NCBI GenBank assembly: GCA_029432775.1
Contig: JAROAZ010000019.1
Span: forward strand, 1 to 64,000
DNA length: 64,000 nucleotides
Origin: Pontiellaceae bacterium B12227
GTDB taxonomy: Bacteria > Verrucomicrobiota > Kiritimatiellia > Kiritimatiellales > Pontiellaceae
Direction of reading: 5' to 3'
This document shows, piece after piece, positions 34,358 through 44,200 of this stretch. The first letter of the stretch is position 1, and every line of letters begins with the position of its first letter. The notes beneath the pieces are model-generated. The model saw only the letters and a program-made list of their open reading frames with translations, ran no database searches and was not told the origin of the DNA. The position numbers were made by a program, and so were the translations under genes.

Positions 34358-35740
34358 ATGAACAGAGTGTCTGCAATTGCGTTTATGTTAGTCATGTCCG
34401 TGGCTGGAGTATGGGCGGCCGGGCGGCCGAATTTTCTGATCCTGCTGGGGGATGATATCAGTTCAACGAGCATCGGATGTTACGGGGCGGAGAACCCGCA
34501 TACGTCGCCGAATATCGACCGCTTGGCGGAGGAGGGGATCCGCTTCACGAATTTGTTTGTCGCTCAGGCGGTTTGTGCTCCGACACGTGCGGAGCTATAC
34601 ACCGGGCTCTATCCGCACCGAAATGGATGCATGCAGAACCATAAGGCCACGAACAAGGGAACCTTGAGCGTAGTCCAGCGCCTGGAAAAACTGGGCTACC
34701 GGGTCGGGCTCACCGGTAAGACGCATTTTAAGCCGAGATCGGTTTATCCTTTTGAGATGATTAAAGGCTTTCCTTCGAACTGCAACCTGCGGGAAAAGCC
34801 GGATGCGGATTGGAGCGGGGTTGAAGAGTTCATTACGCGCGATCCGGATCAGCCGTTCTGTCTGGTCATCTGTTCCATCCATGCCCATGCGCCGTGGGAT
34901 TCGGGCGATCCCTCCCGTTGGGAACTGGATGAACTGAAGCTGCCGCCGCATATGGTGGATACGCCCGAAACGCGCCACTATTTCCGTGAGCACCTGGCGG
35001 AAGTCCGCCTGTTCGATGACCAGGTGGGGAAAGCCCGCAGTATGCTCAGCAAGCTGGGGCTGGACGGCAGTACCGCGCTGATCGTGCTCGATGAAAACGG
35101 CACGGGCATGCCGGGGGGCAAGTGGACCAACTATGACTGGGGCGTTCGCTCGGCGGGCGTGATCAAATGGCCGGGAAGGAACAAACCGTTGGTGAGCGAT
35201 GCGCTCATCCAGTACTGCGATGTTCTGCCGACTCTGATCGATGCGGCCGGAGGCGGGGTGCCGGCTGAGCTGGATGGGAAATCGTTTCTGCCGCTCATTA
35301 AAGGCCACACGATGTCGCATCGTGAAAAAGCATTTTTTGTATACAACAGTGGTCCGGAGGGGCCTGAATTTGCATCGCGGGCGGTGACCGACGGGCGGTT
35401 TAAGCTGATGTGGAACTTTACGCCGGAAAACCTCTTTGCCGTTCGCGTGATCAATGGGTTCGACTATGGGTATGAGGATAAGAAGGATCCAAACCGGCAT
35501 GTCCGGATGTTGTATCTCTCGTGGCTGGAAAAGGCGAAGAGCGATCCAGAGGCGGGGCAATGGATTCAGCGCTACCGCAAGCATCCGGAATTCCAGCTGT
35601 TTGATTTGAAGAAGGACCCGTGGGAACTGAACAACCTGGCGGAAAGCCCGGAATACGCGGATCAGCTCGAAGAGCTGAAGTCTTCCATTTTACAATGGAT
35701 GGAACAGCAGGGGGACAAGGTTGCTTCATCCGGAGAATGA
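34358..35740 (+). CDS. Secreted type I sulfatase
   Basis: ATG 34358 has AAGG upstream and yields MNRVSAIAFMLVMSVAGVWA as signal peptide; the frame is open further upstream but over the rhamnosidase end. The 460-residue enzyme carries GDDIS for the usual TDD metal site, CAPTR with Cys ~73, GKTHF in place of GKWH, and LDENG at the second metal site where most relatives have TDNG. These variations suggest a different subfamily from its neighbours. Beside the GH78-like gene, it may act on sulfated rhamnose-containing fragments (inference). It ends 58 bases from the 3' end of the convergent LacI-family gene. Confidence 0.88.
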   Translation: MNRVSAIAFMLVMSVAGVWAAGRPNFLILLGDDISSTSIGCYGAENPHTSPNIDRLAEEGIRFTNLFVAQAVCAPTRAELYTGLYPHRNGCMQNHKATNKGTLSVVQRLEKLGYRVGLTGKTHFKPRSVYPFEMIKGFPSNCNLREKPDADWSGVEEFITRDPDQPFCLVICSIHAHAPWDSGDPSRWELDELKLPPHMVDTPETRHYFREHLAEVRLFDDQVGKARSMLSKLGLDGSTALIVLDENGTGMPGGKWTNYDWGVRSAGVIKWPGRNKPLVSDALIQYCDVLPTLIDAAGGGVPAELDGKSFLPLIKGHTMSHREKAFFVYNSGPEGPEFASRAVTDGRFKLMWNFTPENLFAVRVINGFDYGYEDKKDPNRHVRMLYLSWLEKAKSDPEAGQWIQRYRKHPEFQLFDLKKDPWELNNLAESPEYADQLEELKSSILQWMEQQGDKVASSGE

Positions 35741-35798
35741 ATTAGAAGAAGACTGCAGTGCTGACCACCTCGGCGATGGTCGTGGTGTGCTAGTTAGT

Positions 35799-36848
35799 TT
35801 ATTTCCGCGTCGGCAGCATACTGCCGTCCACCCAGCGGCCTTCTACAAGAATCTCTTTCTGAGTGGTGGGAATCCCGAAGGTGTTTTCGTTCAGTTGCGA
35901 AACGAGGGCATGAATCGCGGTCCGGCCGATCTCCTCCGGGTTCTGATCGATGCCCGCGTTGATCGGGTTGTCATATTTGCTCATGGAGGCCAGTCCGAGA
36001 TCGGCGGGAATGCGGTAGCCCGTTTTTTCCAATGATTGGAGGAGGTGCCGGGTTCCGCAGATGACGGCGTCCGGTTTTTGCTGCTTCATCCAATCCGCCA
36101 GCATGTGCTGTTGTTGATTGGCATCTTCTTCGGAAAAGAACAGAGGGGTTAGGCGCCGGGAGCGGGGCAGCGCCTGCTGGGCCCATAAATAGCCGGCACT
36201 GAAAAGGTGGCGACGGCTGTATTCTCCGGCAAAACCGATTCGCCGGTAGCCTTTTTCCCGGATGCGTTCAAAGGCCATGATGGTATTGGAAACCTGGGCG
36301 CTCGAGATAAAATTGGTTTTCAGGGATGGCAGGCTTTGTCCGAAGCGGACAACGGCATAGTCCTTCCAGGGGAATGCCTGGAGTTCGGCGGGGGTCGGCG
36401 CCTCATTTTGCGGAGTGGGGGCCAGTGCAATGCCGCGAATGCCCCGTGCTTTAAAAATACTGTGCATACGGTGAAGCGGAAGCTCCTTCCATCTGAACTC
36501 CTCCAGATTAAACCCAAGTGTGCGTGCAGCATCGCCGGCCCCTTCCCAGTAGAGTTGGAAGACTTTTTGTTCACGCAGTTGCTCCGGGTGTTTATTAAAA
36601 TTGATCCAGGCTAAAGCCGCCTTTGTACCCTTGGTCTGGCTTTCATGGCGGTAGGCCGAGAGGGCGGACAGCATGGGGTCGGGCTGGTAGTTCATTTCTG
36701 CGGCTTTTTTCTGAACCCGGAGCCGGGTCGCTTCGGAGATGCGTGGATCGTTGCGCAGGCTGTACGAGACGGTCATTTTGGAAATGCCGAGTGCCTGGGC
36801 AATGTCGCTGTAGGTGACCCGCCGGTTCTTCTTCTCATCGAATTTCAT
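35799..36848 (-). CDS. LacI-family transcriptional regulator
   Basis: The only clear - strand gene; 349 residues. The N-terminus has a LacI helix-turn-helix (YSDIAQALGISKMTVSYSLRND, residues ~13-35) followed by the hinge-helix region (ATRLRVQKKAAEMNYQPDP). The rest is a periplasmic-binding-protein-like sensor (RGIALAPTP, RIGFAGEYSRR, DAVICGTRHLL, LGLASMSKYDNPINAGIDQNPEEIGR). It should bind a sugar or oligosaccharide and control transcription. It diverges from the esterase/beta-helix/sulfatase genes, and a palindrome between them (36887-36902) is a likely operator. LLQSLEKTG is encoded across a near-perfect copy of the dispersed palindrome (36027-36041). Confidence 0.92.
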   Translation of the reverse strand: MKFDEKKNRRVTYSDIAQALGISKMTVSYSLRNDPRISEATRLRVQKKAAEMNYQPDPMLSALSAYRHESQTKGTKAALAWINFNKHPEQLREQKVFQLYWEGAGDAARTLGFNLEEFRWKELPLHRMHSIFKARGIRGIALAPTPQNEAPTPAELQAFPWKDYAVVRFGQSLPSLKTNFISSAQVSNTIMAFERIREKGYRRIGFAGEYSRRHLFSAGYLWAQQALPRSRRLTPLFFSEEDANQQQHMLADWMKQQKPDAVICGTRHLLQSLEKTGYRIPADLGLASMSKYDNPINAGIDQNPEEIGRTAIHALVSQLNENTFGIPTTQKEILVEGRWVDGSMLPTRK

Positions 36849-36886
36849 CGTGCCGATTTCTCTTATTAGTAGTGCGTAAATCGCAG

Positions 36887-36902
36887 GTTTTACAGGTAAA
36901 AC
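36887..36902. promoter_or_regulatory. Likely LacI-type operator
   Basis: GTTTTAC-AG-GTAAAAC is a perfect 16-bp palindrome 39 bases upstream of the regulator's start and about 118 bases before the divergent esterase start. Size and symmetry suit a LacI-family dimer. Autoregulation and control of both sides are inferred. Confidence 0.55.
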
Positions 36903-37019
36903 AAAATAGGGCTATGAAACCGCTGAGACAAGTCTATTTATTTACCTTTCAGAAAACACCTACTGGCTCCGGATGAAGGGATGCCGGGGTTATGTGTTCA
37001 TCAGCAATTTAAGGTCGGT

Positions 37020-37991
37020 ATGTTAAGCAGAGTATTGAGTACGAAGAGTAAGATGCTGGGTTGTGGTTTGGCAGTTTTGTTTGCGGGCTGTATTTCCAGC
37101 GTTTACGGGCAGAAGCCGGCTGAGCAGGAAATCCTGGATACCTATCAGTATAAAAAAGATATTGTCTATAAGACGGTGGGCGGCAGAAAGCTGAGTCTGG
37201 TCTATTTTAAGCCGCAGAACCTTAAGGCCGGTGAGAAAGCGCCGTGGATGCTTTTTGTGCATGGCGGCGGCTGGCGGGGGGGAAATAAATACAACATTCT
37301 CCGATCTGCCTTTGAGGGAACCCTGAAGCAGTTAACCGAGAATGGAGTTGCCTGTTTCACAATTGATTACCGTTTAACTAAAAACCATGTCACCGCATTT
37401 GATTCCGTGGTGGACTGCAAAGATGCGGCGCGGTTCCTTCTGAAGAATGCTTCAACCTATAATCTCGACCTGGAGCGCTATGGCGTTTGGGGCGGCTCGG
37501 CCGGCGGACACCTCAGTTTAATGACGGCGCTGGGGCACAATGAAGATTTTAAAGGCGATGCCGCGTTTTCGGGTTTTGAGCCGGATTTTAAATGCGTGGC
37601 GTCCTACTACCCATTGACCACCCTGCTCAACCGCGATGTATTGATCGGTTCCAAATTTGAAGATCCCGAAGTGCTGCGCCATGTGCTGGATGGATTGTTT
37701 TCAGAGAAACCGGAGCTGGCCCGTCTGTTGAGCCCGACGGAATATCTTTCGAAAGACACCCCGCCGATCCTGCTGCTGCATGGAGAAAAAGATCCGATTC
37801 TATCGATCAAAAATTCGTATTATATGATGGAAGTGGCAAAGAAAAATGGCGCCGCCGTGGAACTTCTGCCCGTTAAGAATGCAACGCATAGTTTCGGCGG
37901 GAAAAATATTTCTCCCTCGATGGAGGAGATTAATGAAACCTCCGCCCGGTTTATACTGTCCCGGCTGACCGGCAGGAAGGATGTACGATGA
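37020..37991 (+). CDS. Secreted alpha/beta-hydrolase esterase
   Basis: ATG 37020 follows AAGG by five bases; an earlier ATG at 36981 has GAAGGG directly adjoining, too close to serve. The N-terminus (CGLAVLFAGCISSVYG) is a signal peptide and possibly a lipoprotein signal. Motifs: HGGGWRGG oxyanion loop, Ser160 in GGSAGG, HGEKDPILS acid region and His in ATHSFGG. It resembles BD-FAE-type carbohydrate esterases, like the enzyme at 31634, with an insertion near the middle (FSGFEPDFKCVASYYPL). Its stop overlaps the start of the beta-helix gene by four bases (ATGA), so the two are translationally coupled and probably act on the same glycan. Confidence 0.85.
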   Translation: MLSRVLSTKSKMLGCGLAVLFAGCISSVYGQKPAEQEILDTYQYKKDIVYKTVGGRKLSLVYFKPQNLKAGEKAPWMLFVHGGGWRGGNKYNILRSAFEGTLKQLTENGVACFTIDYRLTKNHVTAFDSVVDCKDAARFLLKNASTYNLDLERYGVWGGSAGGHLSLMTALGHNEDFKGDAAFSGFEPDFKCVASYYPLTTLLNRDVLIGSKFEDPEVLRHVLDGLFSEKPELARLLSPTEYLSKDTPPILLLHGEKDPILSIKNSYYMMEVAKKNGAAVELLPVKNATHSFGGKNISPSMEEINETSARFILSRLTGRKDVR

Positions 37992-39385
37992 AGGCAGGAT
38001 TGTTCGTTGCCCTTGGGCTAGGCCTGTTGGCTGGCGATGCATTCGCGGCCAGGCTGAAGGGTATCACCACGATGGCCGAGCTGGCGGAGTGTGCCGGGAA
38101 GAGCGGCCAGAACATAAAAATGAAGCCGGGCGTCTATCAGATGGAAGACTATCTGACGCCGGAGGTGATCAGCAAAACGGATCCGCATCCTGTCATGGGA
38201 GCGGCCATGATTGAATTCAGCGGTCATAAAAATACATTTGATCTCACCGGCGTAACCATTGAGGTGAATACCGAACTGCTGGATGCTTTCGGCACGAGAG
38301 TTATGGAGTTTTATGTCTCCGGCAGCAACAACCGGATCGGAGGCTTGACGGTTACCGATGTCGGGAATGCTCCAACGACCAGAGGCGGTCAATCGTTTGT
38401 GGTGGATGGGAAGAAGAATTTGATCAAGGGTGTTACACTGAACATGAGCGGTTCTTCGCCCTATGGATATGGTGATTTGATCGGCAAAGGGGGCGGAAGT
38501 CTGGTTCGTCTGCAGAAGCACAGCGGCATGCTGGTCACCGGTTTAGACATACAGATTCTTGATTGCTCCATTTATTCAAAATCCTTTGGCCATTTGTTTT
38601 TTGTCCAGGGCGGTCGGAAGGTCTATTTTGAAAACTGCTATGCGGAGGCCGTCACGCGCACAACCGATGAGATGCTGGCGGAAACCTCGGGGCTGGCCTT
38701 TGATGTGGATTTTGCTGCGGTATATAGAAACTATGATGGCGAAAAGGTCATCACCCCGGGCTACACCAAATCACTCAGCGAGTGCGGTTTCCGAAACTAT
38801 GGTTCCGGTGGTGCTCAAGGACACACCACCGGGGCGATCACGCTTGTGAACTGTCGGGCTAAAAACTGCCGCATCGGGTTTGCACTGAGCCGGATTGAGG
38901 GTGACATCCTTGTTCAGGATTGCGAAGCCACCGGCTGCGAGGCGGGCTATAACCTTGCCGGAGTAACCGTAAAAAACAGTCGGGGCGATGCGGTGAACGG
39001 ACCGCTGCTTTATCTCAATGCCGGCGACAAGAGTATCGTGGACCTGGCTTTGATGCCGGCCGTCGGCACGGCAACGGTCCATGCCGTTGCCACGATTGCG
39101 GGCGACGACCACCTGGTGACACTGAGAAAATGGGAAAATGCAACCCGCGAGCAGACCCTTCCGGTTCTGGTGGGTTCAAGCCGTCCTTCGGGATGCAATC
39201 CTTTTTCGCCGCTTGGAACGAAAACCACGACCGGAATCACTCTGAATAACGTGACAGAAATGCCGGTGGAAATAGGATCCACCGTCCGATCAAGCACGAT
39301 TTCCAGCAACGGACCGGTTACCGATAACGGATCAGGCAATGCCGTTTTGCCGATTGGGAACAGCCCCGGGGCGGTTCGTCGTTAA
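37988..39385 (+). CDS. Secreted right-handed beta-helix protein, putative glycan-active enzyme
   Basis: A 465-residue protein with signal peptide MKAGLFVALGLGLLAGDAFA. It opens with KMKPGVYQMEDY, like the start of many parallel beta-helix enzymes, and continues as helix rungs (NTFDLTGVTI, NRIGGLTV, NLIKGVTLNMSG, VTVKNSRGD). PYGYGD (~158) and QKHS (His ~178), then SFGHLFF and TRTTDEMLAE, are shared with the proteins at 908 and 44770. No extra modules are present, so this is the minimal member of the family. The conserved His, Asp and Lys near the PYGYGD block are candidate active-site residues. It could be a lyase or glycosidase; no known CAZy family could be assigned by eye. Confidence 0.8.
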   Translation: MKAGLFVALGLGLLAGDAFAARLKGITTMAELAECAGKSGQNIKMKPGVYQMEDYLTPEVISKTDPHPVMGAAMIEFSGHKNTFDLTGVTIEVNTELLDAFGTRVMEFYVSGSNNRIGGLTVTDVGNAPTTRGGQSFVVDGKKNLIKGVTLNMSGSSPYGYGDLIGKGGGSLVRLQKHSGMLVTGLDIQILDCSIYSKSFGHLFFVQGGRKVYFENCYAEAVTRTTDEMLAETSGLAFDVDFAAVYRNYDGEKVITPGYTKSLSECGFRNYGSGGAQGHTTGAITLVNCRAKNCRIGFALSRIEGDILVQDCEATGCEAGYNLAGVTVKNSRGDAVNGPLLYLNAGDKSIVDLALMPAVGTATVHAVATIAGDDHLVTLRKWENATREQTLPVLVGSSRPSGCNPFSPLGTKTTTGITLNNVTEMPVEIGSTVRSSTISSNGPVTDNGSGNAVLPIGNSPGAVRR

Positions 39386-39416
39386 CGGTTCGATATTTTT
39401 TATAAAGGAGAACAGG

Positions 39417-41027
39417 ATGAAAACAATTCAGTTATGCACCGTGTTGGCGTTGTCAGCAACCGTCGGATTTGCGGATGCAACGGAAAAGAAACCAATGAAC
39501 GTGGTGGTGATTACCACCGACCAACAGCGCTCGGACGCGGTGGGTGCGTGGGGCAATGACCATATGGTCACGCCGAATATGGACCGGCTGGTGCGCGAAG
39601 GCGTCAGCTTTAAGCAGGCCTATGTCTGCGGCTCCACCTGCATTTCATCGCGTGCCGCATTTTACACGGGCCAGTTTGCGCATAACACCGGTTGTTACGG
39701 TTTTCAGGATTGGGCGCATAACCGCAGCTGGGTGGAGGATATCCGCGACGCCGGCTACTACACCGCCGCCATGGGCAAGGTGCACCATTATCCCGCCACT
39801 GCGATGATGGGCTATGACGAACGCCTCTATACCGAAAACTTCCCGAACCTCACCAAGTCGTACGACGACTATGCCAACTATCTGAAGGCGGAAGGCCAAC
39901 CCAGCCCGATGAAGATTCTGACGCAGGGCGGCGACTGGATGAACAAGCACTGCTCGCAGGCCTTCCCGCTGGAGGAAAAATATCACGTCGACCAGTTTGT
40001 CGGCCGCATGGCCACCCGCTGGATTCAGGACTATGCGAAGGACAAACCGTTTTTCCTGCACATCGGATTCCAGGGTCCGCACGATCCGTATGACCCGCCG
40101 CAGCGTTTTCTGGATATGTATGAGGACAAGGATGTGCCGTTGCCGCACTTCGATGTGGGCGGCCTGGCGGCCCGTCCGCCGCAGTACGCGCGCTTTATGG
40201 AAGCCTGCCGCAATCCGCTCCGGTTTGACGGGGGACCTGATTACGGGGTCTGGGCCGTTGACCTGATCGGTATGGATAACGATGCTTTTCGCCGTATGCG
40301 CAAACACTATTATGCCAAGATCACCGGCATTGACTATCAGGTCGGTAAGATTCTCGATATGCTTGAAGAGAAAAACCTGATGGATAACACGCTGATCATC
40401 TTCACCTCCGATCATGGCGACAACCTCGGCGACCACGAGCTGATTTATAAATGGCTGATGACTGAGCAGTCAGTGCACGTGCCGATGGTGGTTCGTTTGC
40501 CGGATGGAGCACGCGCCGGAGAAGAGGACAAGGGGCTGTTTACGCAGATGGATGTCGGGCCGACGGTTTTGACCGCTCTCGGTCTGGACGTGCCGCAGCG
40601 TCTCGATGGTTCCAGCAATTGGAAACGCATCACGGAAAATGACCGTAGCGAAGTGCCGGACATGGTGTTCTGCGAAGACAACTACCTGACGATGGTGCGC
40701 ACAGACGACCGCAAGCTGATCTACTATGCCGGCCAGCCGGAAGAAGAATATTTCAACATGGCGAAGGATCCGTGGGAGGAATACAACCTCGTGAATAATC
40801 CGGATTACGCACAGGAAATTCTGGAGCTTAAAGCGGATATGCTGGAGTGGCTGACCGTTTCCCGCTATCTCGGTTCGCTCTCCCATGTCAACAAAGTGGA
40901 TGGGAAGCGAAGCAACTGGCCGGCGAACCATCCGGAAGATCCGTATGTGCTGAGCTGTCCCCCGAAAACACCGGAGTACCGTGCAGAATGCGCGCGCGTA
41001 GCCAAAGAAGCGCGCGAAAAGAAATAG
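39417..41027 (+). CDS. Secreted type I sulfatase with CISSR motif
   Basis: ATG 39417 has a strong AAAGGAG site and gives signal peptide MKTIQLCTVLALSATVGFA. The 536-residue enzyme has TTDQQRSDA at the metal site, CISSR with Cys ~75 as maturation motif (Ser instead of the common Pro or Ala), GKVHHY, HDPYDPP and TSDHGDNLGDH. The last signature and the C-terminal ~40 residues (WPANHPEDPYVL) resemble choline-sulfatase- or iduronate-sulfatase-like subfamilies. CxSxR is accepted by sulfatase-maturing enzymes in principle, so it may be active. It probably shares a transcript with the esterase and beta-helix genes upstream under the LacI-family regulator. Confidence 0.88.
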   Translation: MKTIQLCTVLALSATVGFADATEKKPMNVVVITTDQQRSDAVGAWGNDHMVTPNMDRLVREGVSFKQAYVCGSTCISSRAAFYTGQFAHNTGCYGFQDWAHNRSWVEDIRDAGYYTAAMGKVHHYPATAMMGYDERLYTENFPNLTKSYDDYANYLKAEGQPSPMKILTQGGDWMNKHCSQAFPLEEKYHVDQFVGRMATRWIQDYAKDKPFFLHIGFQGPHDPYDPPQRFLDMYEDKDVPLPHFDVGGLAARPPQYARFMEACRNPLRFDGGPDYGVWAVDLIGMDNDAFRRMRKHYYAKITGIDYQVGKILDMLEEKNLMDNTLIIFTSDHGDNLGDHELIYKWLMTEQSVHVPMVVRLPDGARAGEEDKGLFTQMDVGPTVLTALGLDVPQRLDGSSNWKRITENDRSEVPDMVFCEDNYLTMVRTDDRKLIYYAGQPEEEYFNMAKDPWEEYNLVNNPDYAQEILELKADMLEWLTVSRYLGSLSHVNKVDGKRSNWPANHPEDPYVLSCPPKTPEYRAECARVAKEAREKK

Positions 41028-41213
41028 GGCAGACGGGCACATCTGAATATATGCGTTGCTGCTTCTCGGAGCGGGCGCAACTCTATGACGTGCACATTGC
41101 AGATTGATTAACAGGGTAACTTCTTGGGGTCTCGGGCAGGCATTCTTTTTCTAATACATTTTATGTGAATAGGTGTATATGCCTCGGAATGGGGGTAGTA
41201 AGGTGCTTTTTAT

Positions 41214-44200
41214 ATGAAATGGATCTCAGGTTGCAGGATGTTTCGATGGCTATTGCCGGTTGCTTTGCTGACGGTCGGTTCAGTCCATGCCCGGAAGGTG
41301 GGAAATTTCCAAACACTGGAAAACTGGACGGGGCTGCAGACCTCCGGACAGCGAACACCCGATGGCGAGTTCGTCGCGGTTTTTCCAATGTCTGGAAAAG
41401 CCGCGTTTAGCTATTCCGAGCCGAAAACCTTCCTGAGCGGCGAAACGGTCGATTTTTCGGATATGCTCGACGAAGTGTGTGTTGAGGATTGGTACGACTA
41501 CCGTTATCTCGAATTCCAGGTAAAAACCCAGGGTGCCGGCCCGGTTGAGCTGGAGTGCACCATCCAGCCTCTGGAGGTGGGGCGCCCGGACTATGTGGAT
41601 GCGCTTTCCTCGAAAGCAACGGTGCAAGGCGAGGGATGGCAGAAGGTGGTCTTTTCCCTGCGCGACTTTGACTACCTGACACATCAGGGAACCTTCTGGA
41701 AACATATCCAGGGGTTGGAACTTTCGGCTTCGGGCAGTGCGGGCTCTGTTCTGATCAGCCAGCCGCGTCTCAAAAAGAGTAAGATGGTTCATCTCTCCGC
41801 GCCGGTTAAATCGAAACCGGGGCGCGTCGGCGAAACCGTTTCCTATGACCTGCGGATAGAAAACGAAAGTTCCAGGGTTCGGAACATTGCGCTGGTGCTG
41901 GAAAATACGGCTTGGGAAGCGTGTCCTGCGGCATTGTCAGAAAACCAGCTGGTCCTCCAGCCTTTGGAAAGTAAAACCGTCCGTCTGACCGTGACGATGA
42001 ATGAGCTGGTTGCGCCCGGTGGACGGGAAATCCGCAAGGTGACGCTGATTCCGGACGGGCGCGGCGATTTGAAAGAAGAGTTGAGCCTGATCACCGTTCG
42101 TGAACTTCCGCACCCGTATCTGTTGCATACGGAGGAGGGCTGGCAGAAGGTTCGGGAAAAGGCCGCAACCGTCGAGTGGGCCAAAGCGGCCAGGCAGGAA
42201 TATATCGATAAGGCCAAACGCTGGCGCGTTCCCGGTGCCCGCAGTAAAGGCGATTACAGTTTTAAACACACGGCCGCCAGAGATGCGGCCGGCTGTGCCA
42301 TCGCATGGAAGCTCAGCGGCGACGAAGCGTTGGCCGAAAAGGTTATCCAGTTCCTGCGGGCGTTCAGCAACTCTGAAACAGGCTATCCCACCACGATCCG
42401 CAACAGCGGCGCACATGTGCATCGCGGCATGTTTTTTGTTCATCTCTCCCGCGCCTACGACTTGGTATACAACCATCCGTCGCTGACCGAGCAGGATCAC
42501 GCCGACATTGAACATGCCATGCGTCTTTACAGCCGGTGGGTGGACTATATGCTGAAAACCGGCGACGGTAATAACCACCAGGACGGTCTGTCGGCCGGCG
42601 CGCTGATGAACGGTCTGGTGATGCAGGATTTTGCCGAGGTCGAACGTTACCTCTACGGCACCGGCGGCATCCTCGACCTGGTCGGGCAGGGCGTGCTCGA
42701 CGACGGCCAGTATTTTGAGGGCACGGCCAACTATAACATTCTGGCCGGCAACATCTTCAATTCCGTGGCCGTTGCGCTCGAGCCGTGGGGGCTGAATCTC
42801 AAGGACTGGAACATTCCCGCCAAATACGGCAAACACATCATGGTTTCGCCGTGGGCGCTGTCGGGCGAATTCCTCGGCATGTCCTTCGAACGGCAGGGGC
42901 CGAGCACGCGAACCTATCGCCGGCTGAAGGATATCTGGGATGCGGTCATTCCGATGGCCGACTGGCGCGGCGTGGTGTTTGCTTCCAACGACTCCGGCGG
43001 CGTTGATCTGGCCGGGGGCCAAAACAACGAAGCCGGTTTCGGCTTTGATATGGCTTACTATCTCTGGAAAGACCCCGCCTACGTTCCGTTGCTCAGGATG
43101 TTGAAAAAGCGCGACCTGCTCTATGGTGCGGCTGAACTTCCAGACCTTGGAAACGAGCTGGGCACCGATTCCTATGTGAACGACAATGTCGGTTTTGCTG
43201 TGATGCGTTCGAATGCGGCGGATCCGCGCGACCGCTATCAGGTCGTCCAGCGCTACGGCACCCACGGCGGCTATCATGGTCATTTCGACAAAACCAGCCT
43301 GCTGTCGCTCTCCCGCTTTGGGCGTTCGCACTACAACACCGAAGCTTCGTGGTTCGGCTACTGGTCGTTTATGTTTAAAATGTGGGTGCAGACCTCCGAT
43401 GCGCACAACATGACGGTGGTGGATCACCGCATGCAGAAACCGGCCGACAACCGCCGCATGCTCTTTCATGACGGCGAACTCATGAAAGTCTCCGCCACCG
43501 AGATTGAAACCGAATGGATCGATCCACCGTACGGCGGGCAGACCCCATACGCGCTGAAAATGCCGGAGGAAAAAACCTGGCAGGAGGCGCGCTGGCTTCC
43601 AACCCCTGGAAATCCGCGCCCGCAGGGCGACACGGGCACTCCGTCGGAGCCGATCCTGCAGCGCCGCCTGATTATCACCACCGATGATTACGTCGTCATG
43701 GCCGACTACCTCAAAGGATCCGAGCCGCACGACTTCGACAATCTCTTTAATTGCAAGGGGCTCGTCGGCCTTTCAGGGAAAACCGATTTTGTAAAGCACA
43801 CCGCGCAGTGCGACCCGAATCCATACAGCAGCGCCCAGTTCATTACCGATTGCAACTGGTATAAAACGGACGGCACGGCGAAAGCGGAGTTTAGCCTCGA
43901 CTGGTCGAAGGGTGAAATGGGCGGGCGTCACTCCAGTTCCGAACCGGGGGTGATGAATCTGGATTATTATTCGCTCTGGCCGAAAAAAGCCGGGCTGATG
44001 GTGGGCAACTATGCGGAGTCGCTCGAGGTGGCTCGCCAGCTCTTTTATAAAGTAATCGGTGACGGAAAGGTGCTGGCCGAAGGTCAGTTTGCTCCATGGA
44101 TTCTCGGCAAGGTTGTGATTGATGTGGATGTGAAAGGTTTCCAAACCCTGGAAATTGAAACGCGCATTGAGAAAGCGAAAAGCCTGAAAACCATTTTTCT

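Noticed and set aside
41028..41213. Search for a small gene or regulatory site between the sulfatase and the large lyase
   Set aside because: No protein-like frame, strong hairpin or palindrome was found; I see nothing supportable there.
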